The translations under genes were made by a program, and so were the position numbers. The notes under the pieces are model-generated. The model searched no databases, was not told the DNA's origin, and saw nothing but the letters and a program-made list of their open reading frames with translations. From CAYMJM01 sp964391325 (GTDB lineage Bacteria; Patescibacteriota; Dojkabacteria; B142; JAFGMG01), in assembly GCA_964391325.1 (NCBI GenBank), contig CAYMJM010000005.1:1-53696 (forward strand): a stretch of DNA of 53,696 bases, written 5' to 3'. Numbering within the stretch: position 1 is the first letter of the stretch; each line of letters begins with the position of its first letter. Positions 8,933 to 17,074 of the stretch are shown piece after piece.

Positions 8933-11076
8933 AAATTCTAATAGATTTCGTAACAACTCTCGATTCTTCCTCTGAAAAGTATAGACTTGCTATCACACAG
9001 GCTATAGTAAATGCAATCAATGGCAATCTAGAGGTAGTTGTGTTATACGGAAAAAATAAGCCGAAGATAAAAGGCAATTACGCTTCAGTGAAGCTAAAAA
9101 ATTTTGGTGTATTTAGCAAACGTGCCTTTGCCTCCAAGTGCTTGAGTCTGCAACCCGATGCAATCTTCAGTTTTGGAGCTATATCTTCTATAGCAGCTTC
9201 GAATTTTTTAACTTTTCTATATATAGATGAGACAAGTTTTGTTTTCAAGGGCCAGAATAAAAGGAAAGTGTTGAGAAACTCAAAGCTATTCAATAGGTAT
9301 GAGAGAGTCATCGTACAGACTAATTTTTATAAAGTTTTTCTATCAAATAATTATGGTATAGAGAAGGAAAGGATCGTGGTAGTCAAACCTGGTTACGAAG
9401 TTCAGTTTTTATCAGAAAATATTACTGATGATATTAGAGATGCAAGACGTATTCTTACTATTTATCGTATTTCCAAACCTTACCTATTTACATTTGGGAA
9501 GGTTGAGGAATACGCACATATTGAGACTGTTATTGAGGCGTTTTCTCAGATTCATCTAAAATATCCGGATTTAAAATTATTGATTGCCAGTCCTGATTTT
9601 AAGATTGGGTGGGATAATAAACCTGTGCCACTTACTAAACGGGCTGCCAGTGTATTTGAGCTGGCAAGTCAGTATAAAGTTGCCCGCAAAGTACTTTTCG
9701 CTGGAATTATAGACAGGAAGCATCTTCCAGTAATTCTCTCCAATGCTGAAATATGCTTGAATTTAGATAGCAGGGATAAATTCTCCTACTCGGTACTGGA
9801 GACACTTGCTACTCAATCAGCTTTGATTATAGGAGATTCTCCCGTCCTAAAAGAAATAGCTGGAAGTGCTGCCATTGTGGCCAGCTCGACTGTACCTTCC
9901 TTGTTGGCAGAGAAGTTAAATTTTGTACTTTCAGAGGAGAAAGAGAGACAGAAACTGACAAAGAAAGCTAAAGAAAGATTAAAAGAGTTTAGGTGGGAGG
10001 ATAGTGCTCGTACTTTGGTTGAAAGTATGAAAGAAGCAAACCAGAATAAACCAAAGTCCAAACTTATGATTTTATACACACTGGAGGAGCGGATAAAGGA
10101 ATTAACAGATGTTCTGGATAATAAATTTGAAATCAAAACAGCACAAGCATTTATCAACCATGCATCCTGGAAAGAAAAGATAAAATATTTAATAGCAGCC
10201 CTGAGGCTTTTGGGTAAACATAATAGAGTAATAGTACAGCAAGAGAATTTAAATAAATTTTTCATAGTCATGATTTTACCCTTTAGGCTATTTTTTCCTA
10301 GAACTAGATGGTTTTTGTTTCTATCTCCTCAGTTCTTCACTGTCAACAAGCAAGGAATCAAAGCCAGAGTGTTCGCATTTGTCAAAAGAGTTATTAATAT
10401 GGTCTATTTTAAATTAATGTACGGTAGTTATATTGTTACAAACCCCGTATTTGAGGAGATTTTGAGCCAGAGTTATAAGCTTCCAAGGGAGATTATCTAT
10501 CTTGTAGAGCCGGCAGTTGTACCATTACCTACAGGTATTAATCTATCTAGGTGGAAAGAGGATAATAAGCTCAAAAACTATGTAGGGATCTTGACTAGAG
10601 TAGCAAGTCAACGGGAAAGTGAGCTTGTTCAAGAACTCTTTGAAAAATTAACTGAGTTAAACACACAATTCAAGTTGTTTTTGAGAATTGTGGGGGATAA
10701 ACAATACTCTGTTGATATTCCGTCTAAGCGATTTACCATTGTATCTGACGAAGATGAAATAGCAGCATTGTCAGGGGCTAGAATATATTTAGATTTTAGA
10801 GGTAACTTATCCGTAGAGGATTTATTATTGGCAATGAAAACTAAAAATCTTTGTGTTGTGTCTGAAAATTACAGCTCCGAGTATATGGTGAAAGAAGGAA
10901 TTAATGGCTATATTGTAAATCCCTCTGAAACTGATAAAATCGTTAAATTACTCAATAAATTGATTAATAATAAAAAGCACTTGAGTGATATACAGAAGAT
11001 AAATTATTTAAAGACGCTAGATTACGAAAAATCTAGTATTATAGAGAGAACAAGTTTATTTCTTAATGACTGGTAA
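8929..11076 (+). CDS. Double GT-B (GT4-like) glycosyltransferase
   Basis: This 715-residue protein looks like two GT-B glycosyltransferase modules in tandem. The first (residues 1-375) ends with a GT4 donor-site region: 'FTFGKVEEYAHIETVIEAF', a nucleotide-sugar region around 'YSVLETLATQSALII', and a 'RLKEFRWEDSARTL' tail. The second (about 380-715) starts anew with 'KLMILYTLEERIKELTDVL' and ends with 'CVVSENYSSEYMVKEGINGYIVNP', the GT4 'E..G.NG' loop. It overlaps the VanY-like gene by 4 bp and precedes a membrane GT2, so an envelope glycan role is likely. The acceptor and sugar are unknown. One module may be inactive, since both diverge from textbook GT4 motifs. Confidence 0.8.
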   Translation: MKILIDFVTTLDSSSEKYRLAITQAIVNAINGNLEVVVLYGKNKPKIKGNYASVKLKNFGVFSKRAFASKCLSLQPDAIFSFGAISSIAASNFLTFLYIDETSFVFKGQNKRKVLRNSKLFNRYERVIVQTNFYKVFLSNNYGIEKERIVVVKPGYEVQFLSENITDDIRDARRILTIYRISKPYLFTFGKVEEYAHIETVIEAFSQIHLKYPDLKLLIASPDFKIGWDNKPVPLTKRAASVFELASQYKVARKVLFAGIIDRKHLPVILSNAEICLNLDSRDKFSYSVLETLATQSALIIGDSPVLKEIAGSAAIVASSTVPSLLAEKLNFVLSEEKERQKLTKKAKERLKEFRWEDSARTLVESMKEANQNKPKSKLMILYTLEERIKELTDVLDNKFEIKTAQAFINHASWKEKIKYLIAALRLLGKHNRVIVQQENLNKFFIVMILPFRLFFPRTRWFLFLSPQFFTVNKQGIKARVFAFVKRVINMVYFKLMYGSYIVTNPVFEEILSQSYKLPREIIYLVEPAVVPLPTGINLSRWKEDNKLKNYVGILTRVASQRESELVQELFEKLTELNTQFKLFLRIVGDKQYSVDIPSKRFTIVSDEDEIAALSGARIYLDFRGNLSVEDLLLAMKTKNLCVVSENYSSEYMVKEGINGYIVNPSETDKIVKLLNKLINNKKHLSDIQKINYLKTLDYEKSSIIERTSLFLNDW

Positions 11077-11105
11077 TAACTGTGCAACCGAATAAAGGGA
11101 AAACG

Positions 11106-12788
11106 ATGATTGACAAGCTTTTCGAGAAGGTCCCTCCTCTTATTACCTGGGGATTGATAATAATGCCTATAGTTGGAAGCCTCTTTGTCCCTGAGGTAGT
11201 TGGTGTTTTTATCATTAGTTTTAATGTATTTTTCCTGTATCGATCTATTGCTTTCACAATTCAATTCGCCCTTGGGACACTGAAATTACGGGCAGCTGAA
11301 CAGATCAACTGGCAGGCCAAAGTCAAAGGGTTGGAGAATATTGACCAGGAGGTCAAGGAACTTAAGAGTTCTTTAAGTAAGATTTCAGGACTAACATACG
11401 AAGATAGATTTGAGAGTTTATCTAATAAATACAGAAGCTACCACGGAGTATTTAATTTACCTATTTGGATGCAGAAGCTTATATTCAGGTGGGAGAAATA
11501 TAAGACAAAAAGATACATAAATCAGGAAATAAAGAAGTTGAGAGTTTATCAAGAGGAGGATTTCTATAATTGGAGAGAAATAAACCATGTTATTATCATC
11601 CCTCATGCAAAAGAGCCTTTTGGAGTATTAGATACCACTTTGCAGAACTTGGCCAAACAAACTTTTCCGACAAACCAGATTCATATTGTGCTGGGAGCAG
11701 AGGCGAGAGATCCTGAGGGCTATGATAAATCTATAAGACTTAAGGACAAATATAAAAATGTTTTTGGAAATATCTGGGTGTCTAACCATGTTTTGGCAGA
11801 AGATGAGATTGTAGGAAAATCATCTAATATGGCAGCGGCTGGAAAATATGCTATAAAAGAAATAAATAAGTTGGGATGGGATCTTAGAAAAACTACGGTC
11901 ACAAGCTGTGATGCTGATTCTCGCTTGCCCGAAGAATATTTTTCCTACTTGACTTATGAGTATATTACTCAAGCAGATAGAGAGTATAAGTTTTATACAG
12001 GAGCTATACTGCTATATGCCAATATCTGGAGAGTAGACTTTTTTGCCAGAGTTCGTAACTCTATGTCGAGCATGTATAACGTCGGCAAACTCGTACGGAC
12101 GGATAAGTTTATTCCGTTTTCCACATACTCCACATCATTTTGGCTGGTAGATCAGATAGAGTACTGGACACCGTGGATAACTCCTGAGGACTATCATATA
12201 TTCTTTAAAGCAACATTCAAATTCCCACATAAGGTATCAACTATTCCTCTATCTACAAAAATTATGGTTGATGCTGCGGAAGGAGAGAATCATATCGACA
12301 CATTTAAAAATAATTATTATCAATCGAGGAGATGGGCATGGGGAGTCTCGGATGATGGTTGGATTTTAAAAAACCTAGTGCAAAATCTTACTAAATTCCC
12401 TTTAATAGTGCATTACAGAGCATTGCATGTTATTTTAGATCACATATTGGCTCCGAGCTCTTCGTTCCTTTTGATACTGGGAGCAAACTTGCCTCCTTTG
12501 TTAAATCCAGCATTTGGAAACCAGGTGTTTGGAGCTAAGCTCCCTGGCATATCAACAACAATTATTAGGCTAACTTTTGTATCCTTCCTTGGATCAATTA
12601 TATTTGACTTCCTTATTAAGCCTAAGCGGGACGGGGTAAGCCTCATGCGCAAAATTTTAACTCCGTTTGAGTTTATAATTAACCCAGTTGTAGGATTGAC
12701 ACTAACTTCAATCCCTGGCTTGGAGGCGCATACCCGATTGCTCTTTGGTAAATATCTTGAGTACTATATTACGAAAAAGAAAGCTTAA
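11106..12788 (+). CDS. Membrane-bound family 2 glycosyltransferase
   Basis: This inverting GT-A transferase has membrane segments on both sides of the catalytic domain. Two N-terminal hydrophobic helices are followed by a long charged stretch. The catalytic core has 'HVIIIPHAKEPFGVLDTTL', the metal-binding CDADS motif and a QSRRWAWG motif like the Q-x-x-R-W of processive cellulose or hyaluronan synthases. Several C-terminal helices follow. The ATG at 11106 is chosen because AAGGG lies 5 bases upstream of it; a GTG at 11082 would add eight residues. A polysaccharide synthase/exporter is a reasonable guess, but the product is unknown. It overlaps the convergent PPM synthase gene by 4 bp. Confidence 0.88.
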   Translation: MIDKLFEKVPPLITWGLIIMPIVGSLFVPEVVGVFIISFNVFFLYRSIAFTIQFALGTLKLRAAEQINWQAKVKGLENIDQEVKELKSSLSKISGLTYEDRFESLSNKYRSYHGVFNLPIWMQKLIFRWEKYKTKRYINQEIKKLRVYQEEDFYNWREINHVIIIPHAKEPFGVLDTTLQNLAKQTFPTNQIHIVLGAEARDPEGYDKSIRLKDKYKNVFGNIWVSNHVLAEDEIVGKSSNMAAAGKYAIKEINKLGWDLRKTTVTSCDADSRLPEEYFSYLTYEYITQADREYKFYTGAILLYANIWRVDFFARVRNSMSSMYNVGKLVRTDKFIPFSTYSTSFWLVDQIEYWTPWITPEDYHIFFKATFKFPHKVSTIPLSTKIMVDAAEGENHIDTFKNNYYQSRRWAWGVSDDGWILKNLVQNLTKFPLIVHYRALHVILDHILAPSSSFLLILGANLPPLLNPAFGNQVFGAKLPGISTTIIRLTFVSFLGSIIFDFLIKPKRDGVSLMRKILTPFEFIINPVVGLTLTSIPGLEAHTRLLFGKYLEYYITKKKA

Positions 12789-13504
12789 GAAAGCCTGAGT
12801 CTTAAAGTATTCAGAAAAGCCTCTATAAAAATTTTCCTAGAGAATTTTGATTTTCCCGATGCCCTGTCATAAAACTGAATTGGAATTTCCGTATACTTAT
12901 ATCCTTTCTGCTTTACGCGGTATTTGATTTCTATTTGAAACGAGTAGCCATTACTCTCTATGCTGTTCAAATCTATATTTTTTAAAACCTCGCCACGATA
13001 AGCATTGAGTCCGCCAGTATAATCATGAATATCAAAGCCCAGTAATATACGCGTATATAAGTTACCGCCTACGCTTATAAGCTTTCTGAAAAAACTCCAG
13101 TTTGGAATAGAAGCCTCCGGTATGTAGCGGGAGCCTATCACGAAATCGAAGTCTTTTAGTTTGTTGAGCATTTCTGGAATGACAGACGGATCATGCGATA
13201 GATCAGCGTCCATCTGTACAACATAGTCTGCTCCCAATGCCAGTACATATTTGAATCCTGCAATATAAGCGGTCCCCAGGCCTTGTTTTTTGAATCTTTG
13301 CAGTATATGAATCCCAAATGTGCGTTTATTTTTTTCCTGTTCTATGGCTTGGGCAGTTCCATCAGGTGAGTTATCGTCGACGAATAGGACATTCAGGGCA
13401 GTATTAGAAGGTAAAAATTTTTTTGCTTGATCTAGTTTATTGAGTAAAGAAGTTAGGTTATCCTTTTCATTATAAGTTGGAATGATGATAAACACGGTCT
13501 TCAT
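12785..13504 (-). CDS. Polyprenol-phosphate mannose synthase (DPM1-like GT2)
   Basis: The 239-residue soluble GT2 matches dolichyl/polyprenyl-phosphate beta-D-mannosyltransferases: 'FIIIPTYNEKDNL', 'VLFVDDNSPDGT', the metal-binding QMDADLSHDP, and the family-specific 'GSRYIPEASIPNW', 'HDYTGGLNAYR' and 'RASGKSKFS' blocks. It transfers mannose (or a related hexose) from GDP-sugar to a lipid phosphate on the cytoplasmic face. Its ATG shares one base with the stop (TAATG) of the upstream GT39-type gene, so the donor-making enzyme is translationally coupled to the likely user. There is no C-terminal membrane domain, as in DPM1 rather than the fused Ppm1 form. Confidence 0.92.
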   Translation of the reverse strand: MKTVFIIIPTYNEKDNLTSLLNKLDQAKKFLPSNTALNVLFVDDNSPDGTAQAIEQEKNKRTFGIHILQRFKKQGLGTAYIAGFKYVLALGADYVVQMDADLSHDPSVIPEMLNKLKDFDFVIGSRYIPEASIPNWSFFRKLISVGGNLYTRILLGFDIHDYTGGLNAYRGEVLKNIDLNSIESNGYSFQIEIKYRVKQKGYKYTEIPIQFYDRASGKSKFSRKIFIEAFLNTLRLRLS

Positions 13505-15021
13505 TAAGCTTTATTAAAATCTAAAGTCCATAATTCCATATGAAGATGACCATTATAATCATATTTTTGCCTTAAGTTATAATTATGCTCCAGTACTCTT
13601 GTCATATGTTGTTTAGGGCTCCATAAATAAATAACCCACACTCTATCATAGCCTTTTACCTCTTGCTGTCTATAGTAATCAGACTCTTTAATAACAGCTA
13701 GGCCTTCATAATACAATAAATCATTGTTAGGGTTATATATTTGATTTGGAAATTCTGAATAAATGTTAAATGAGTGATGGGTAAACGCATTCGTATGTAG
13801 TATGATATCGTTTTCTTGATAATCTAGATCAGATATCAAATTGGTCATCCGCTCTTTCGCAGTAGGTGCTCTCAAGTAATGATGGATGTCTATAATTAAA
13901 GTACTTATGAGCAGCAAAGATGTAAGTAAAGTAAATACTAGTTTTGATTTCCTTCTTATCCTTCGTAGGCTTTCTGTAACTATAATAATTGCTGCAGGAA
14001 CTAAAAAGAGAAGATATCTTATATAGAAAAAAGAAGTGTTAAATGAATATAACCATATTAGTATGAGTAGCCCCCAGAACCATGCCATTATAGTACCTAA
14101 GCTTTTAGTTTTTTGTCTAAAAAGCAAAGAAGTGAAGGTAAGGGTCACGCTTACTGCCCATACAGTGATCAAAATAAATGACATATATACAGGAAAATGT
14201 GGCATATATAATTCTCCAGAGAATGCAAACGCTATAACTATAAATATATCTAAAAGAGGGTGAAACTGTAGCCAGAACCCTTGACCTGCGACGACTTTCA
14301 ACTGTTGAATGAGTATAATGAACCAAGGAAGGTACAGCATACCGGCTAACATATAAATAGCTAGTAGTTTGCCAATAACGTTTTTATTCTCAAAAATTTT
14401 TCCACGGTTTTTTAGGCTGATAAAATTATTCAGAATAAGTAGTAGGTTTATTAGTCCAATAAATAGAAACAAGTTATGAGTATATAATCCAAGTACTGTC
14501 GACAGAAATAGTCCGAGACCGTTGCGCATCCCCAGGTTTTTTGATGTGATTATGTCTAATGTAAAATAGAGAGAAGTAACCCCTATTAGTAATAACAGCG
14601 AATAAGCTCTCGCTTCCTGAGAATACCAGATGAGCAATGGATTGAGTATAAACAGGAGCATAGCTATGTACTTATCTATATTTTTACTAAAAATTTTGTC
14701 GGCGATCAAATAAGTGGGGATAACAGTTAGCACCCCAAAGATCAAGGAAGGAAGCCTAGCAGACAGTTCGCCTATACCAAATAGCTTCAGCCAGGCATGA
14801 AGGATAATAGTATGCAAAGGTGGCGCTGTGTCTTTCGCTATAACTTCTATTACATCCCGGAAAGTTTGTTCTGCAACTCTAATAGAAAAAGCTTCGTCCC
14901 TCCAAAAATCAGCACTATGAATATGCAAAATTCTTAATGAAAAAGTTAAACTTAATAAACTCACAAAAGTAATTATTGTAGAGTAGTTTTTTATAAATTT
15001 TCTCATAAAGGATTTTAGCAT
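13504..15021 (-). CDS. GT39/PMT-type membrane mannosyltransferase (ArnT-like)
   Basis: This 505-residue polytopic protein has about eleven hydrophobic segments. The first loop holds FWRDEAFSIRVAEQ, with the acidic D-E pair typical of GT-C lipid-phosphate-sugar transferases (PMT, ArnT), followed by 'KDTAPPLHTIILHAWLKLFG' and 'ARLPSLIFGVLTV'. These enzymes take a sugar from polyprenyl phosphate outside the membrane and add it to protein or glycan. The C-terminal soluble tail (about 390-505) is extracytoplasmic. The coupled downstream polyprenol-phosphate mannose synthase supports mannose as donor; protein O-mannosylation is possible but unproven. A second ATG at 15006 is an alternative start. 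Confidence 0.88.
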   Translation of the reverse strand: MLKSFMRKFIKNYSTIITFVSLLSLTFSLRILHIHSADFWRDEAFSIRVAEQTFRDVIEVIAKDTAPPLHTIILHAWLKLFGIGELSARLPSLIFGVLTVIPTYLIADKIFSKNIDKYIAMLLFILNPLLIWYSQEARAYSLLLLIGVTSLYFTLDIITSKNLGMRNGLGLFLSTVLGLYTHNLFLFIGLINLLLILNNFISLKNRGKIFENKNVIGKLLAIYMLAGMLYLPWFIILIQQLKVVAGQGFWLQFHPLLDIFIVIAFAFSGELYMPHFPVYMSFILITVWAVSVTLTFTSLLFRQKTKSLGTIMAWFWGLLILIWLYSFNTSFFYIRYLLFLVPAAIIIVTESLRRIRRKSKLVFTLLTSLLLISTLIIDIHHYLRAPTAKERMTNLISDLDYQENDIILHTNAFTHHSFNIYSEFPNQIYNPNNDLLYYEGLAVIKESDYYRQQEVKGYDRVWVIYLWSPKQHMTRVLEHNYNLRQKYDYNGHLHMELWTLDFNKA

Positions 15022-15148
15022 CCAAATTGATTTTAGTTAATTTTCTTAGGAGATTCTCAAATTGACAAAGAAGCATATAGAAAGGTCAACTGTGAATCTT
15101 AGGTGCAGAAACTATTACTTAGAAGATTATTCTCAGTTAATCAGGTTT

Positions 15149-15679
15149 TTAAAACCTTATACTTTCTAAGATCGTCTGATAATCTGAGGTAGAGTTGTCA
15201 AAGGTAGAGGAGAGATCTCCAAATGTAATTGCGTAGACATCTCCATCTGCAACTGTATATATATACATGTATTTCATACCTACACCCATCATTTCTATTG
15301 TAAAGACTATTTTCTTCGCATCTCTGCCGTCAACCTGTAGGTCTTCCGTGTTTCCTATAAATTCAACATTATCAAAAGCATCCTCGAAAATAGCCTTTGC
15401 TTCGGGAATTACTGCTTCGAGGTTAGTAGAATCGAAATTTTCTGTTTTCATTATAAAGCTTGCTGTGTCTTTAGCATATTGGAAATCAAGAACAGAGCCT
15501 TCTACAGGTTCCCAACCTTCTGGAACTGTAACGGTTGGTTTCACAGTTTTAGGTATAGTATCTAATTGGATCGTATTTGTATCTACGGCATCAACTTCAT
15601 CTTTTTGAATAGAGTTATATACAACGTAGCTCAGTCCTGCAATGATCAAAATTGCTATGGAAACTATTATTACTTTCAT
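15149..15679 (-). CDS. Membrane-anchored extracytoplasmic protein, PsbP/DcrB-like
   Basis: A single N-terminal transmembrane helix (residues 3-22) is followed by a linker and a domain of about 125 residues. The domain contains 'TVPEGWEPVEGSVLDFQYAKD', a Gly-rich turn, 'VDGRDAKKIVFTIEM' and 'YTVADGDVYAITFG', ending in 'YQTILESIRF'. That order ('p.gW......f.y', '.....g....y.......y.i.f', final 'SirF') resembles the DcrB/PsbP-like fold of small bacterial lipoproteins, but the match is by eye. There is no lipobox cysteine. It stands alone, with tRNA-derived repeats downstream. Function is unknown. Confidence 0.7.
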   Translation of the reverse strand: MKVIIVSIAILIIAGLSYVVYNSIQKDEVDAVDTNTIQLDTIPKTVKPTVTVPEGWEPVEGSVLDFQYAKDTASFIMKTENFDSTNLEAVIPEAKAIFEDAFDNVEFIGNTEDLQVDGRDAKKIVFTIEMMGVGMKYMYIYTVADGDVYAITFGDLSSTFDNSTSDYQTILESIRF

Positions 15680-15733
15680 GCCTTTGAATATAATATTAGT
15701 TACTATACTATAATATAGAAATCAGTTAAAGAA

Positions 15734-15754
15734 GCGGGACCAAGCGGGCTCGAA
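15734..15754 (-). repeat. Copy of the 3' end of tRNA-Asp (21 nt exact)
   Basis: These 21 bases are identical to 16162-16182, the T-loop to acceptor end of the intact tRNA-Asp gene. With 15832-15846 they make up a split 35-nt copy of the tRNA-Asp 3' half. In the intact gene the two blocks are contiguous. Confidence 0.9.
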
Positions 15755-15831
15755 TCCCGACATGATCCGCAAGGGAATCATGTCGAGGATCCTCGAAAAA
15801 TAAATGAGCCTTTGGCTCATAATTTTTCGGG
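15755..15831. repeat. 77-bp palindromic insert splitting a tRNA-Asp fragment
   Basis: The insert is made almost entirely of hairpins: CGACATGAT/ATCATGTCG around a 10-nt loop (15758-15785), the perfect palindrome GAGGATCCTC (15785-15794), and the long hairpin at 15794-15829. Its outer ends read TCCCGA and TCGGG, also inverted. It falls in the T-loop of the tRNA-Asp copy, a position used by many integrating elements. It looks like a small non-coding element (MITE or REP-like). No second copy was seen in the window. Confidence 0.7.
15794..15829 (-). terminator. Intrinsic terminator-like hairpin overlapping the GIY-YIG stop codon
   Basis: Two stacked stems occur: ATGAGCC-TTT-GGCTCAT (15804-15820) inside CGAAAAAT/ATTTTTCG. 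On the minus strand the inner hairpin is followed by TTATTTTTCG, a U-rich tract as in Rho-independent terminators. The stop codon of the GIY-YIG gene (15817-15819) lies in one arm. Confidence 0.6.
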
Positions 15832-16086
15832 ACCGCCAACCTCTCGAATAAGTTTCTCCAGTTGAGAGTTTTTCTTTAGTCCCTTTAACTTCATCTCGAA
15901 CTTGTACGCTGATGACTTATTAGGGAACTCTCTGATAAAAATTAATTTCCATGGTCTAAATTTTTTTGTGTAATCAGAATAACCTAAATTGTGATGTCTT
16001 AGTCGTTTTCCGAAATCTTTGCTCGATCCAATATAGTAGGTTTCGTTAGCTAAGCTTTGAAGAATAATATAAGTATAGTAGGACAT
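15817..16086 (-). CDS. Small GIY-YIG nuclease family protein
   Basis: This 89-residue single-domain GIY-YIG protein starts with YYTYIILQSL, then TYYIGSSKDFGKRLRHHN (the second half of the GIY-YIG motif and the catalytic Arg region), then 'YTKKFRPWKLIFIREF' and a Glu in 'SAYKFEMKLKG'. Stand-alone proteins of this UPF0213-like type are abundant in CPR genomes; their substrates are mostly unknown. The last residues, IREVGGPEKL, are read from 15 bases identical to the tRNA-Asp T-arm region (15832-15846), so the 3' end of the gene was made by fusion to tRNA sequence. The gene sits between the split tRNA copy and the intact tRNA-Asp gene 73 bp upstream. Confidence 0.88.
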   Translation of the reverse strand: MSYYTYIILQSLANETYYIGSSKDFGKRLRHHNLGYSDYTKKFRPWKLIFIREFPNKSSAYKFEMKLKGLKKNSQLEKLIREVGGPEKL

Positions 16087-16159
16087 GAAGAGATGTAAAA
16101 AGCGGGATATCTATACGGGCACCCTCACCAGATAGCTTTCCACCAACGTTCAAAGAATC

Positions 16160-16236
16160 TGGCGGGACCAAGCGGGCTCGAACCGCCAACCTCTCGCGTG
16201 ACAGGCGAGTGCTCTAACCAATTGAGCTATGATCCC
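16160..16236 (-). tRNA. tRNA-Asp (anticodon GTC)
   Basis: The minus strand folds into a full cloverleaf: acceptor GGGATCA/TGGTCCC, D-arm GCTC...GAGC, anticodon stem CTCGC/GCGAG around CTGTCAC (GTC), T-arm GGCGG-TTCGAGC-CCGCT, discriminator G as expected for Asp, and an encoded CCA. Confidence 0.95.
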
Positions 16237-16395
16237 TTTTAATGAGCATTAAGATTATACCAGAAATATTTAGGCTTTTTGAATACATCTTGGAATTTTG
16301 TATTTGCAGCGTTAGTCTGTACGATATCATAAACTCTGCTGGGAATCTTTCAAAAAGCTCAGTATAATAAAAATAGGCATATTTAATTTACGCTT

Positions 16396-17064
16396 ATGAG
16401 TACCTTCTGGGATACAGTATTTGGAACTAAGCTACCCACGGTGTATTATTGTGAAGAAGCCCAGGATGCCATAATTGCAAGACCAGGTTACTTTGTATCT
16501 AATTTTGCTTATATATTCATTGGGGTGTATTTATTAGCACAACGGGATAAGTTTGCAAAAATTTTAGGTATTTTAAGCATAGCAGTCGGTTTTTTCTCTG
16601 GAATGTATGATGCCTCATTTAGATTTAACGCTCAAATTCTTGATTTGATGGGAATGTTTGGACTCGTGATATTTTTACTCATGTACAATTTCTATAAACT
16701 AAAGCTTATTAGAAAACTTTATGCCCTAATAACAGGGATGCTTTTATTATTAGGATATTTGGTCTCTATTATAGTCATTGAGGGACAAAGTGGTAGATGG
16801 CTATTTGGAGTTAGTCTGGTGCTGATAATCATTACAGAATATTTGCTATATAAAAGGCAGGTCATAGGATATTATAAATATTTTGTCATAGCCTTAGTGA
16901 TGGTTCTTATTGGATTCATGATTTGGTCCTTCGATGCATTGGAAATTTTATGCTCACCTATAAAGTACCTCAATGGACGAGCGATTTTTCATTGTATAAC
17001 AGCGGTTAGTATATTGTATTTATATTTGCATAAAAGGGAGAATATTGCTGAAAAAGAAAATTGA
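16396..17064 (+). CDS. Ceramidase-like (CREST superfamily) integral membrane protein
   Basis: This 222-residue protein has about seven hydrophobic helices. The N-terminal 'VYYCEEAQDAIIARPGYFVS' matches the 'D.CE......P....N' start of alkaline ceramidases. It is followed by 'GFFSGMYDASF', 'QILDLMGMF' and a final helix pair with FDALEILCSP and NGRAIFHCITA, mirroring the family's '.D....C......GHA.WH' end. CREST proteins are zinc hydrolases acting on lipid amides. Here several expected histidines are absent (YDAS instead of YHAS/HAS, and GRAIFH instead of GHA.WH), so activity is doubtful. TATAAT at 16363-16368 could be its -10 box. Family assignment is by motif order only. Confidence 0.6.
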   Translation: MSTFWDTVFGTKLPTVYYCEEAQDAIIARPGYFVSNFAYIFIGVYLLAQRDKFAKILGILSIAVGFFSGMYDASFRFNAQILDLMGMFGLVIFLLMYNFYKLKLIRKLYALITGMLLLLGYLVSIIVIEGQSGRWLFGVSLVLIIITEYLLYKRQVIGYYKYFVIALVMVLIGFMIWSFDALEILCSPIKYLNGRAIFHCITAVSILYLYLHKRENIAEKEN

Positions 17065-17074
17065 GATTGTAAGC

